Positions 34,518 through 44,300 of a stretch of 64,000 bases of DNA are shown here, piece after piece; position 1 is the first letter of the stretch; each line of letters begins with the position of its first letter. The stretch comes from Owenweeksia sp048267305 (lineage in GTDB: Bacteria > Bacteroidota > Bacteroidia > Flavobacteriales > Schleiferiaceae). The notes under the pieces were generated by a model, which saw nothing but the letters and a program-made list of their open reading frames with translations, ran no database searches and was not told where the DNA came from. The translations under genes were made by a program, and so were the position numbers. The stretch is taken from positions 1 through 64,000 of the forward strand of contig JBLWXT010000010.1 in assembly GCA_048267305.1 (NCBI GenBank), given 5' to 3'.

Positions 34518-35483
34518 TTAAACGAGCTGCTTAATAATATCGTCAATAGTTACGCCTTCTGCTTCGGCCTTGTAGTTTTTCACTACACGGTGTCGAAGTA
34601 CAGGCTTGGCTATGGCCAGTACATCTTCCTTATCAGGAGAATACTTACCATGCAATGCTGCATGACACTTGGCTCCAAGAATAAGGTACTGAGAGGCACG
34701 AGGGCCAGCTCCCCAGGCTATGTATTCATTGGTAACACTTTTTGCCTTTTCGGTATTTGGACGGGTAGAACTGCTTAGGTTTACAGCAAAGTCGTACACA
34801 TTATCAGCCACAGGTATTTTTCGTATCAACTTCTGAAAATCAATTATCTCCTGTTGATCCAATATCTTGTTTACCTGAGTGTGGAGATCTGTTGTAGTAT
34901 TTTTTACAATTTGCAATTCCTCGGCAAATGAGGGATAGCCCACTTCAATGTTAAACATAAAACGGTCGAGCTGGGCTTCGGGTAAGGGATATGTTCCTTC
35001 CTGTTCGATGGGATTTTGCGTAGCCAATACAAAAAACGGATCAGCCATTTTATAGGTATGTCCGGCAGCTGTAACCGATTTTTCCTGCATAGCCTCCAGC
35101 AAAGCTGATTGGGTTTTTGGAGGAGTACGGTTAATTTCATCTGCCAAAATAATATTGGAAAACAATGGCCCTTTTATAAACTTGAAATTTCTGTTTTCAT
35201 CCAAAATCTCTGCACCTACAATATCAGATGGCATAAGATCCGGTGTAAACTGAATACGGTTAAAACTAAGCCCCAAAGCTTCGGCCGTAGTATTTACCAA
35301 TAGTGTTTTTGCCAAGCCCGGCACCCCTACTAATAGTGAGTGTCCGCGGCACAAGATGGAAAGAATCAAAAGATCGATTACCTCTTCCTGTCCAACAATT
35401 ACTTTCCCGATCTCAGATTTTAGCTGTTGATATTTTACACCTAAATTATCTACCGCTCTGGCATCGCTCGTACTATTCGACAT
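34518..35483 (-). CDS. MoxR-family AAA+ ATPase
   Basis: A 321-aa AAA+ ATPase. Walker A is GVPGLAKT near residue 58, Walker B is IILADEINR near 112, sensor 1 region LATQNPIEQEGTYPLPEAQLDRF is the family signature, and a helical lid follows. MoxR proteins act as chaperones, usually with DUF58 and von Willebrand A-domain proteins encoded next to them, to mature metalloenzymes or envelope complexes. Here no DUF58/VWA gene follows within the window; pyrG lies downstream. The start overlaps the end of the chaperone gene upstream by 11 bases, so it is probably the last gene of that operon. Confidence 0.93.
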   Translation of the reverse strand: MSNSTSDARAVDNLGVKYQQLKSEIGKVIVGQEEVIDLLILSILCRGHSLLVGVPGLAKTLLVNTTAEALGLSFNRIQFTPDLMPSDIVGAEILDENRNFKFIKGPLFSNIILADEINRTPPKTQSALLEAMQEKSVTAAGHTYKMADPFFVLATQNPIEQEGTYPLPEAQLDRFMFNIEVGYPSFAEELQIVKNTTTDLHTQVNKILDQQEIIDFQKLIRKIPVADNVYDFAVNLSSSTRPNTEKAKSVTNEYIAWGAGPRASQYLILGAKCHAALHGKYSPDKEDVLAIAKPVLRHRVVKNYKAEAEGVTIDDIIKQLV

Positions 35484-36822
35484 ATTGAGATTGTTTTATC
35501 CAATTCTGATTAAACTCACAGCTCAGGTAATCGTTGTTTACCCTAACGTAAGTGGTCTTAAGTTTTTCTTCAATCCAGTTTTGTGTCATCTCATTTTTCT
35601 TTTCCTGAGTAGCCATCATCTGAATTTTTTGATAGTCGGTTTTAAGGTCGGCCCTATGAGGTTCTGTTTTTTCCAGCAGTTTAATAAGCCTATATCCTTC
35701 TGTACCATCAGGTGTTCTATAAAATGATGGTTTTGAAATCTGACCTTTCTCCACACCGTCAATAGCGGAAAAAATATCACGGCTTAAATCTCCCTGATCC
35801 CAGCGGCTATCGCCCGAATTTGGGTTGATACTAATACCTTCATTCAATCTGGAATCTTCGTCATCAGAGGCTGTTTCAGCAGCTTCACCAAACGTTACTT
35901 CCTTATTCAAAATAGCTTGACGCACACTGTCCAGATACAATTCAACCTTCTTTAAGTTGTCAGGAGAAATCTTAGGCTTTATCAAAATGTGTCTCAAATC
36001 CAGCTCCTCACCTCTCCTTTTAAGAAGTTGTACGATATGATAGCCATACTCAGTCTTAAATGGCAATGAAATCTCACCCTCCTTGAGATTAAAGGCTACC
36101 GCCTCAAACTCCTTCACAAACTGGCCTCTCTTTATGGATTCATACTTTCCTCCATTTTTAGCAGAACCGGGATCTTCCGAGTACAATACAGCAAGAGTAC
36201 TAAATGACGATCCATCCTCTACCCTTTGCTTGAGTTCCAGGAGTCTTTTTTTGGCTTCATCTATCGATTCAGCAGAAGGTTTTGGGAACTTAATGATTTG
36301 TGCATACTCAATTTCAGAGTTTATCAAGGGTAAACTGTCTTCAGGAATTTTGCGATAGAAATTCCTCACCTCAGTTGGGGTGATTTTTACATCACCGGTA
36401 ATTGTCTGAAGCATTCTTTGGGCAATCATCTGATCGCGGATAAAAGGCTCCATTTCCTCCTTTATTTCCACTAAGGATTTATCATAATACTGCTCCATCT
36501 TCTGCACACTCCCAATTTGCTGGGCTATCATATCTATCCTGCGCTGGCTGTTTTGAGAAACTTCCTCATCACTTACCACAATACTATCAAGATCTGCCTG
36601 ATGAAGAAGTAGTTTTTCAAAAAGCAACTCCTCAAATATTTTACACTTGTCAACTTCACCAGCTGCCAAGCCCTGTCTTTTTAGCTGGGCATATTGTTGA
36701 TCAATGTCTGACTTCAGAACAATGTTTTTACCAACTACGGCCACCACTCCATCAACAATACGAGGCTGTGCGTAAGTAAGCGAGCAAGTAAAGGCCAGCA
36801 AAAAAGTGAAAAATCTTTTCAT
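35473..36822 (-). CDS. SurA-like periplasmic peptidylprolyl isomerase
   Basis: A 449-aa periplasmic chaperone with a signal peptide (cleavage after TYA-QP). A SurA N-terminal helical domain (about residues 20-165, starting RIVDGVVAVVGKNIVLKSDI) is followed by two parvulin-type segments: one near 170-270 (YSEDPGSAKNGGKYESIKRGQFVKEFEAVAF, ending YGYHIVQLL) and a second, weaker one near 280-385 (LRHILIKPKI). It is expected to help fold outer-membrane barrels. It sits directly after the PrsA-like lipoprotein gene (no gap) and overlaps moxR at its end. Confidence 0.92.
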   Translation of the reverse strand: MKRFFTFLLAFTCSLTYAQPRIVDGVVAVVGKNIVLKSDIDQQYAQLKRQGLAAGEVDKCKIFEELLFEKLLLHQADLDSIVVSDEEVSQNSQRRIDMIAQQIGSVQKMEQYYDKSLVEIKEEMEPFIRDQMIAQRMLQTITGDVKITPTEVRNFYRKIPEDSLPLINSEIEYAQIIKFPKPSAESIDEAKKRLLELKQRVEDGSSFSTLAVLYSEDPGSAKNGGKYESIKRGQFVKEFEAVAFNLKEGEISLPFKTEYGYHIVQLLKRRGEELDLRHILIKPKISPDNLKKVELYLDSVRQAILNKEVTFGEAAETASDDEDSRLNEGISINPNSGDSRWDQGDLSRDIFSAIDGVEKGQISKPSFYRTPDGTEGYRLIKLLEKTEPHRADLKTDYQKIQMMATQEKKNEMTQNWIEEKLKTTYVRVNNDYLSCEFNQNWIKQSQYVE

Positions 36823-37707
36823 TTAATAAACTTCAAATTCTTTTTTCTTCAGAGCGTCATTGAGAAGGTTTTGCTCAAGCTCATTCAACAGCTTGAGTTT
36901 TCTTCTGTTAATCAAAATATTTTTAATTACATCAGAGGCATATATCAACGGAGCCCTTTCTCCCTTGAGTTTATACTGCCAAATATGCACTAAGTAAACA
37001 TTGGTGCCGTCATTAAATTGTTGCACCTCGCTATTTTTTATAACCTCCAGCTGATCGGGATTTTCAAAAGGTATAATTTTCTTGAGTTGGTCAAAACTCA
37101 TCCAGCTGCTATCAGTTACTGAAAACTTATAGGCGTACTTTAGGGAGTAATCCAATAAGTTACTTCGATCCTTTTGTTTATTGGACGAAAACCACTTTAT
37201 GGCATCCTTTAAATCAGGTGCCTCGCTATTGATAACGATGTAGCTTGCTCTTACAATATTTTCCTTCAAGACAAAAGCATTGGTGCCACTATGGTAATTT
37301 TTTAAAATGGCACTGTCTTGAATAACAGTATCCAGATTTTGACTGATGTACTCTTGCCTGTACGCAAATTTGAGTAGGTCATTTCTATACTCTTCTATCT
37401 GCTTATCAAAGTTCTTTTTACTTTCAGTGAGGTTGTATTCTGCCTTATAGATCATCAATTGATCCTTGGCCCATACGTTAATGTAGTTTTGAAGAAATGC
37501 AAGGCTATCCTTTTCCGAGAGGTCTTTAGGCACTAAATCCTTAAGATCACTTTTATACAAATAACGATTATAAACCCTGGCCAGAGGCTCTCCTTCCACA
37601 TCCTCATCAGCTCCATTCAAAAACTGACAGGAGGTAGCCCAAAAGGCCCCTCCTGCAAGTAATACAATAGATAGTATTTTTTTAGCTCTGAGATTCAAGT
37701 TCTGCAA
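36823..37707 (-). CDS. PrsA/SurA-like lipoprotein without a parvulin core
   Basis: A 294-aa lipoprotein (lipobox WATSC, Cys near residue 27). The mature part is helical like the SurA N-terminal domain (YNRYLYKSDLKDLVPKDLSEKDS, NVWAKDQLMIYKAEYNL), and the middle loosely resembles parvulin topology, but the conserved HxxxH and GGxLG-like motifs are missing. It is therefore likely a chaperone without isomerase activity. It lies between two genuine parvulins in one operon. The start overlaps the upstream gene by 26 bases, and the next gene begins immediately. Confidence 0.8.
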   Translation of the reverse strand: MQNLNLRAKKILSIVLLAGGAFWATSCQFLNGADEDVEGEPLARVYNRYLYKSDLKDLVPKDLSEKDSLAFLQNYINVWAKDQLMIYKAEYNLTESKKNFDKQIEEYRNDLLKFAYRQEYISQNLDTVIQDSAILKNYHSGTNAFVLKENIVRASYIVINSEAPDLKDAIKWFSSNKQKDRSNLLDYSLKYAYKFSVTDSSWMSFDQLKKIIPFENPDQLEVIKNSEVQQFNDGTNVYLVHIWQYKLKGERAPLIYASDVIKNILINRRKLKLLNELEQNLLNDALKKKEFEVY

Positions 37708-39652
37708 TTACCTTTTTGAGAACTTCGTCCTGCATTTTTACTGAGTACTTTTCCTTAAGCTCTTTTAACCATTCCTGCTCAAGGTATGTTTGATAATCAC
37801 TTATCACAATACCTCTTGCTTCCTGAAAGGTTTTATTTGCAGGAGCCATAATTTTATCAAATACCACTACAAAGAAGCGGCCGTCCTTTTCAAAAACATC
37901 TGAAGTACCAACCTTTTTCGGTAAGTCCTTCAAAATGGCATTTGCACCACTCTCATAAAGATTACTGTCAATTTTCACCTTTAGCTGAGAGTCTTCATTA
38001 ATAGATGAAACCACTTCAGACACCTCTCCACCCTTGGAAATCATTTTAGCGGCTTTTTTTGCCGTTTTCTTATCCACTGCATCAATTACATAAGCCTGAT
38101 AGCGTTCCTTCCAGGTATAATTATCCTTGTTGGCAGTATAATAAGCCTTCAGGCCTGTCGTATCGCTTACCGACTTTTTCCAAACCTTCTTTTCGGTGAG
38201 GTCAAAAAGTAAGATACCTTCAAAGTATTCTCTGCTCAATAATTTAAATTCAGGATATTTTTCTTCCAAACGGCTCTTCTCGTAGTTCACCAGCTCCGTT
38301 TCTGAATAAACATCATACATAGCGCTAACAGCCGAGTACACACTGCTTCCTCTGGCGCTTCTCTGATTAGCTTCTACGTGCTTTAGGAAATCCATTACGG
38401 TAAACTTTTTAGGGCCAAACTCAAATAACACCTTATCACCGCCCTTTACCTTATCCGCTTTGTAAGCTTGCTTTAACAGAGATTCATCTACTTGCTCAAA
38501 GGCCAACTTCATGGTCTTAGGATATTCGCGGTAGCTATAGTCTTTTTTAAGGCGTTTCATCACGCTAATCTGACTTTGTTGAGAGCGATCATCTCTGTCC
38601 AGCTTTTGCTTGATTTCATCCTCAGATTCTTCAAAACTGCCAATTGGCGCCTTACCTACCAACTTAATGATATGCCAGCCGATAGGTGTGCGCACGGGCT
38701 TTGTATAATCTCCTACATTTTCCAAACCAAAAGCAGCATCCTCAAATTCAGGGTACATTTTATTAATGCCAAATGGCTGTAACACACCTTCCTTTTGAGC
38801 AGATGTTGGATCCTGGCTATATTGCTTGGCTAGAGTTCCAAAGTCTTCTCCGCCCTTTAATTTTTCGTAAATCTCGTTTACCTTCTGCTCAGCCTTCTTG
38901 CTGTCATTTTCCTTAACCTTATCGTTATCTAAAATAAGGATATGAGCCACCTGAACCGTACCACGGGCATCACGCTTATCAGTAACCTTAATAAGGTGAT
39001 ATCCATACCTAGTTCTTACAGGGCCGGTTATCTCCCCTACTTTTGCGTTATAAACGGCTGTTTCAAAAGGATATACCATATTAAACACTGTGAAATATCC
39101 AAGATCACCACCTTGTTTGGCTGAATAGCTATCTGCAGAATACTCCTGAGCAAGGGCCGCAAAATCTCCTCCCTTTTCAAGCTGTTTTCTAATATTCATT
39201 ATGGTTTTATGCGCATGAAGGGTATCGGCTGGAGGGGCAGAACCGTCTACCATAATCATGATATGGGATGCTCTTACATCCTTTTTCATCCTTTGGTAGG
39301 CTTCCTTAACAAGCTCTTTAGTTACATCCTTATCATTTAGGTAAGGCTTGGCAAGCTGATCACGATAACTTCCATATTCTCTTAGGAAAGAAGGTACGGT
39401 ATCCATACCGATGGCTTTAGCTTCGTGTACTTTAAGCTTAAAGTTTACGTAAAGATCCAGATATTCACTCGGTGTTTTGGGATCTATATCCTCACCAAGA
39501 TTTCTGTTCTTATTGTACACTGCCATGTATTCACCTGCTGTAACGGTGTCATCGGCAACAGTAAACAACACTTTGTTTTTAAGATCGGCTGTTTGAGCAA
39601 ACATAGCTGCACCACTTAACACAAGTAGGCATGATGAAATAAGCTTCTTCAT
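37682..39652 (-). CDS. Periplasmic peptidylprolyl isomerase with two parvulin domains (PpiD/SurA-like)
   Basis: A 656-aa protein. The ATG at 39652 gives a compact signal peptide (cleavage near MFA-QT); the frame extends 11 codons upstream. Two parvulin domains are clear: the first about residues 125-225 (RASHIMIMVDG, GGDFAALAQEYSAD, GGDLGYF, YGYHLIKV) and the second about 235-335 (VQVAHILILDND, GGEDFGTLAKQYSQD, IGWHIIKLV). A long C-terminal helical chaperone domain follows. It should assist folding of envelope proteins. It is the first gene of the chaperone run (this, PrsA-like, SurA-like, moxR), 47 bp after guaB. Confidence 0.92.
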   Translation of the reverse strand: MKKLISSCLLVLSGAAMFAQTADLKNKVLFTVADDTVTAGEYMAVYNKNRNLGEDIDPKTPSEYLDLYVNFKLKVHEAKAIGMDTVPSFLREYGSYRDQLAKPYLNDKDVTKELVKEAYQRMKKDVRASHIMIMVDGSAPPADTLHAHKTIMNIRKQLEKGGDFAALAQEYSADSYSAKQGGDLGYFTVFNMVYPFETAVYNAKVGEITGPVRTRYGYHLIKVTDKRDARGTVQVAHILILDNDKVKENDSKKAEQKVNEIYEKLKGGEDFGTLAKQYSQDPTSAQKEGVLQPFGINKMYPEFEDAAFGLENVGDYTKPVRTPIGWHIIKLVGKAPIGSFEESEDEIKQKLDRDDRSQQSQISVMKRLKKDYSYREYPKTMKLAFEQVDESLLKQAYKADKVKGGDKVLFEFGPKKFTVMDFLKHVEANQRSARGSSVYSAVSAMYDVYSETELVNYEKSRLEEKYPEFKLLSREYFEGILLFDLTEKKVWKKSVSDTTGLKAYYTANKDNYTWKERYQAYVIDAVDKKTAKKAAKMISKGGEVSEVVSSINEDSQLKVKIDSNLYESGANAILKDLPKKVGTSDVFEKDGRFFVVVFDKIMAPANKTFQEARGIVISDYQTYLEQEWLKELKEKYSVKMQDEVLKKVIAELESQS

Positions 39653-39699
39653 GTTGGTTTTATTTTCTTTAAAATTTGATTGCAAACAAAGTAAAATTT

Positions 39700-41175
39700 T
39701 TACAAACGACTATAATTTGGTGCCTCACGGGTAACGTATACATCATGAGGGTGGCTTTCGTGAATTCCGGCTGCTGTCATTTTTACAAATCTGGCAACTT
39801 CCTGCAATTTTTTAATATCTGCAGCTCCACAATACCCCATGCCAGCTCTTAATCCACCAATAAACTGGTACATTACTTCGCTAACCTCACCTTTATAGGC
39901 TACTCTTCCGGTAATACCCTCAGGCACTAATTTTTTAATATCATCTTCCACATCCTGAAAGTAACGATCGCTACTTCCCTTTTGCATGGCCTCTATAGAG
40001 CCCATACCCCGGTATGTTTTATATTTTCTTCCTTCGTAAATAACGGTTTCACCAGGCGCTTCCTTTGAACCAGCCAACAGAGAACCCAACATTACCGTGT
40101 CTGCCCCGGCAGCAATAGCTTTTACTATATCTCCTGTAAATCGGATACCACCATCAGCTATCAAAGGAACTCCACTACCTTCAATTCCTCTTCTTACATC
40201 CATAATGGCTGAAAGCTGAGGAACACCAACACCTGCAACAACACGGGTTGTACAAATTGATCCTGGCCCTATACCAACCTTTATACCATCTGCTCCGGCA
40301 TTCACCAAATACTTTCCAGCTTCTGCTGTGGCAACATTACCCACTACCACTTCGAGATCAGGGTATTTTGATTTTACCTTTTTCAATGCATCTACCACTC
40401 CTCTGGTATGACCATGGGCGGTATCAATAATAATAGCATCCACGTTAGATTCAACCAAAGCAGTAACTCTTTCTAGCACATCGGCAGTTACACCCACGGC
40501 AGCCGCTACTCTAAGTCGTCCAAAGGCATCCTTACAGGCATTTGGCTTAATTTTCAACTTGGTAATATCACGATAGGTAATTAGGCCTATCAATGTATTA
40601 TCCTTTTTTACTACGGGTAATTTTTCAATTTTATACTCTTGTAAAATCAGCTCAGCCTCGGCCAAGCTAGTATTTTCATGAGTGGTAATAAGCTTTTCAC
40701 GAGTCATTATTTCTCGTAGAGGACGATCGTCTCGCTTTTCAAACCTTAAATCACGGTTGGTAATTATACCAATCAGTTTCTTCTCACCGTCAATAATAGG
40801 AATACCTCCAATTTTGAAATCGGCCATCATTTTCTTGGCATCTGCCACCAGGGCATTTTCACCTAAGGTAACAGGGTCCAGTATCATTCCACTTTCAGCA
40901 CGCTTCACATTTCTCACCTCCACAGCTTGCTGCTCAATGGTCATGTTTTTATGAAGAACACCTATACCTCCGTCCTGAGCTATAGCTATAGCCATGGCCG
41001 ATTCCGTAACGGTGTCCATTGCCGCAGAAATGATTGGAGTTTTTAATGTAATGTTTCTTGTAAACTTTGAAGTAATATCTACTTCACGAGGTAGGACTTC
41101 CGAATAACCCGGTACCAGAAGTACGTCATCATAGGTAAGGGCTTCACCGAGAACTTTATCAGTATTTAACAGCAT
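39700..41175 (-). CDS. guaB: Inosine-5'-monophosphate dehydrogenase
   Basis: A 491-aa enzyme that oxidises IMP to XMP with NAD+, the committed step to GMP. The N-terminal TYDDVLLVPGYSEVLP segment, two CBS domains (about residues 95-205), the catalytic loop GPGSICTTRVVAGVGVPQ with the active cysteine near 305, and the flap region MGSIEAMQKGSSDRYFQ are present. Length is standard. A -7 promoter element with a palindrome above it precedes the gene. Confidence 0.97.
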   Translation of the reverse strand: MLLNTDKVLGEALTYDDVLLVPGYSEVLPREVDITSKFTRNITLKTPIISAAMDTVTESAMAIAIAQDGGIGVLHKNMTIEQQAVEVRNVKRAESGMILDPVTLGENALVADAKKMMADFKIGGIPIIDGEKKLIGIITNRDLRFEKRDDRPLREIMTREKLITTHENTSLAEAELILQEYKIEKLPVVKKDNTLIGLITYRDITKLKIKPNACKDAFGRLRVAAAVGVTADVLERVTALVESNVDAIIIDTAHGHTRGVVDALKKVKSKYPDLEVVVGNVATAEAGKYLVNAGADGIKVGIGPGSICTTRVVAGVGVPQLSAIMDVRRGIEGSGVPLIADGGIRFTGDIVKAIAAGADTVMLGSLLAGSKEAPGETVIYEGRKYKTYRGMGSIEAMQKGSSDRYFQDVEDDIKKLVPEGITGRVAYKGEVSEVMYQFIGGLRAGMGYCGAADIKKLQEVARFVKMTAAGIHESHPHDVYVTREAPNYSRL

Positions 41176-41206
41176 GGAGGGTGCAACTTTGAGATTAAAT
41201 TGCGTG

Positions 41207-41214
41207 CAAATATA
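41207..41214 (-). promoter_or_regulatory. -7 element upstream of guaB
   Basis: TATATTTG on the minus strand, a full match to TAnnTTTG, 31 bp before the ATG at 41175. No convincing -33 TTG is present at normal spacing, which leaves room for activator dependence (see the palindrome at 41241-41255). Confidence 0.5.
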
Positions 41215-41240
41215 CCATTAATAGACTTCTAAAAAAGCTA

Positions 41241-41255
41241 AACAGATAATCTGTT
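41241..41255. promoter_or_regulatory. Palindromic operator candidate above guaB
   Basis: AACAGAT-A-ATCTGTT is a perfect 7-bp inverted repeat around one base. It is centred about 34 bp upstream of the guaB -7 element, near where an activator or the missing -33 element would act. No known regulator is assigned. Confidence 0.35.
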
Positions 41256-41286
41256 TCAGTCTGTACAAATGGCTTGCTCATTATTG

Positions 41287-41320
41287 AAAAAGCCCCTCCA
41301 TATTTCTATGGAAGGGCTTG
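41287..41320 (-). terminator. Rho-independent terminator of the first T9SS type B gene
   Basis: A 13-bp stem (41291-41303 with 41308-41320, one mismatch) and a TTTC loop; on the minus strand a T-run follows. It sits 19 bp past the stop of the leftward gene. Confidence 0.9.
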
Positions 41321-41338
41321 TAAAAAGTTTCAAATCAA

Positions 41339-44300
41339 TTATCGTATCAGGGTAAAGTCTCCTCTTTCCTCCTGAGGTATACCACCTGGTGTGGAATACT
41401 TTAGGAAGAAGATATAAACTCCCTGTTGAGCATCTGCACCGTTATAGGTTCCATCCCACTTTTGTGTTGGATCAAAGGTTTCAAATACCTTAACACCCCA
41501 ACGGTTCATTATATAAAAGTGATATTCACTCACTTCGTTAAACTTCATGGATGGACCAAAAAACCTGTTCTCCAATATATCACTACCCGGGCGGAAGGCT
41601 GTAGGAATGTAAATTCTTGCCTTTTGATTAATACAACGCTCGTTAGAACGACTGAAGAATGGCTGACCATTATCCTGGGTAAAGAATGGAGGAGTACCAT
41701 CGGTTCCTTCCACTGCCAATACATAGTAGCAAAAGTTTCCTGGTGTTTCTCTGTAATCGCTGATATCATCCACAAAAGTGGTATCGTTACCAGCTGTTGT
41801 TCCTGCCAGTGTAAAGTTAGCATCATCACCTCCCTTACGGTAGATGTCATACCTGTCTACTTTCCCTGCCCATGAAGTATAAGGGTTCCATGTTACAAGG
41901 TTAGTAAGATTAGGACGTGGTGTTACTTGTAATAATATATTGCGTGACACATTACTTACTGTATCGCGACCTCCACAGCTATCTGTGGCAGAAAGGCGAT
42001 AGTAATAATGTCTGCTATCAGGCGTGGTTCCATAATCACTAAAGGTGATGGTAGAGGCTCCTCCTCCTGGTTTTGCCACAGTTGCTATTGTACGGTATGG
42101 CCCTAGTATGTCTGGTGCGCGCTCAATAATAAACTCAAGCACATCGGCCTGGGCATCTATAAAGGTATTCAGCTTTATTGCCCCTCTGTCAGGATCGTTG
42201 GTTACTTGAGAAAGATATAGTATCTGAGACTTCCTTGGCACTTCTGCCAGTATACAAAGTTCATTGGATGTGGATGTTCTGCCTGTGGTATCTATGGCCT
42301 GTACCCTATAACAATAGGTAGATCCATTATCAAGGTTGCGTTGTAAATAAGAGGTATCCTGAGGGCCAGCGGTAAAAAGCTCATTCCAGGCCCCTCCGTT
42401 GGTTTGTAGTAGCAACTTATACCCCACAACTCCATCCTTACCAAAACCTTCGTAGGTATTCCAGCTAATGCGAGAGTAAGCCTCACACTTGTTCAGGTAA
42501 TTTCTAAGGAAGATGGTGGCATGTGGTTTCACAATCTGATCATCACTTTGGTTACCACAACTATCCACAGATATCACCTTAAACTGTTCACTGCGAGCAT
42601 CGGCTTTACTGCCCGGCCATTCATGCGGCATTGGAGTACCAACAGGAATGGTATCCACAACTATCCACCCAAGTTTAGGGTCGTTGAAGTACAGATAATA
42701 ATTAACCACATCACTATATTTTGTGGATTTCCAGCTAATAATGGCATTTCCTGCAGCATTTACACTTACACTGTCGAGCACTATGGCATCATCATTTGTT
42801 TTATCGGAAAAGCGAGCACTATCCAAAGTTGAAGTACTTTGACAGTTGCGGCTAGTATCACTTACCCTGATCTGATAGTTAACCAAGGCATTACATACAG
42901 TTACTGTATCGGTATAGGTAAGATTTGATGTACTACCTACCTGAGACCAGTTGTTACTTCCTGCAGGGGCCTCTGTCCATATTTCATACACTCCCGTTGA
43001 AGTGAAAGGTAATGGAGTACGCAGGGCATTCCAACTCAGTGTAGCATATTCAGCACTACCTGGAGGAGTTGCCGTAAGATTTAGATTCATCAGACTTAAG
43101 GTATCGGAAGGACCGGATAAAAAGTCGCATTTACCGGTACTCTTTACCATGTAAAAATGCTCATAACCACCTCCTGCAGATACAATAGTACTCAGCGAAT
43201 CGCGATCAGTTATATATTGTAGCGTATCATACGGGCCGTTTATGGTTTGAGATCCCAATAACATATAGTAGTTAAAGGCCAGTCCACTATCCTGAGGTGC
43301 CCGATTCCATTGCAAACGGATATCACCTGATGGAGCAATATTGCTTAAACAGTTAAGATAAGGAGGTGTTGGGTCTCCCGCCAATACCTTCACCACAAAA
43401 GTGGTAAGTGCCACTCGAGGTGCGGGGCAACCGTCATCCTCCATCCTTAATGAGAAGTAAAAGGTGTTAAATGGACTACAGAAGTTGCCACCCACATCTA
43501 AATGCTGGCAATCCGGCACCCATAAAAATTCCTGAGTATTTTTAAGCTGCACACAGTTGCCCGATTGATTTACCGGTGTAAATGAGGCGCAAGGAGCTGG
43601 TCCAACACAACCTGTGGTTCCTGTGAGAGGACGGGCTACCTGAAGGCCTTCAGCCTTAAAGCAAATATTTTGAAAACGGTTTGCCCCAAAATTAAAGTCA
43701 GCATCATTAGCGATCATCTGAAAGTTAATGGTATCTCCAGGATATACAGTGGTACTGTAATTTTTTGCTCCCAGGCGGTTAATGTTTTTGTATAGTGAGG
43801 TATCAATACTTACATCAGGTTCGGTATTTGTTGCGCAATTCTTTTGTACCACAATGGCAACATCCCTAAAAACCTCGGCCACCAAAACCGGCTGTGGGCC
43901 ATTGGGACCCTGGCCGCATTTCCAGGCTTCAATAGCATAACAACTGGCAAAACTTCCTCCGGTTCCTCCAACATTCTGAATATCCATTGATACTTCACCT
44001 GTAATACCATTAATGGTAACAGGGCCATTAGAAGAGTTGTTTGCTGTATTGGGATAAGGAGAAGAAGAAGAATAACCACTATTCCAAACAACAGGAGTAC
44101 CAGCTGACTGAAGTGGATCTGCAAAGCGAATATAAAGTGAATCCAAATCCTTATCTGAAGCAAGGTGATTGTAGGTAAAGGGTCCTTCACATATAGTTAT
44201 AGAACCTGTTTCACTGAAAAAGGGGCTGCTATCGTAACATGGGTTAACATTTTTTGGAGCAGTAGCTCCAACAGGAGTATAAGGATACATTTTTGCCCTT

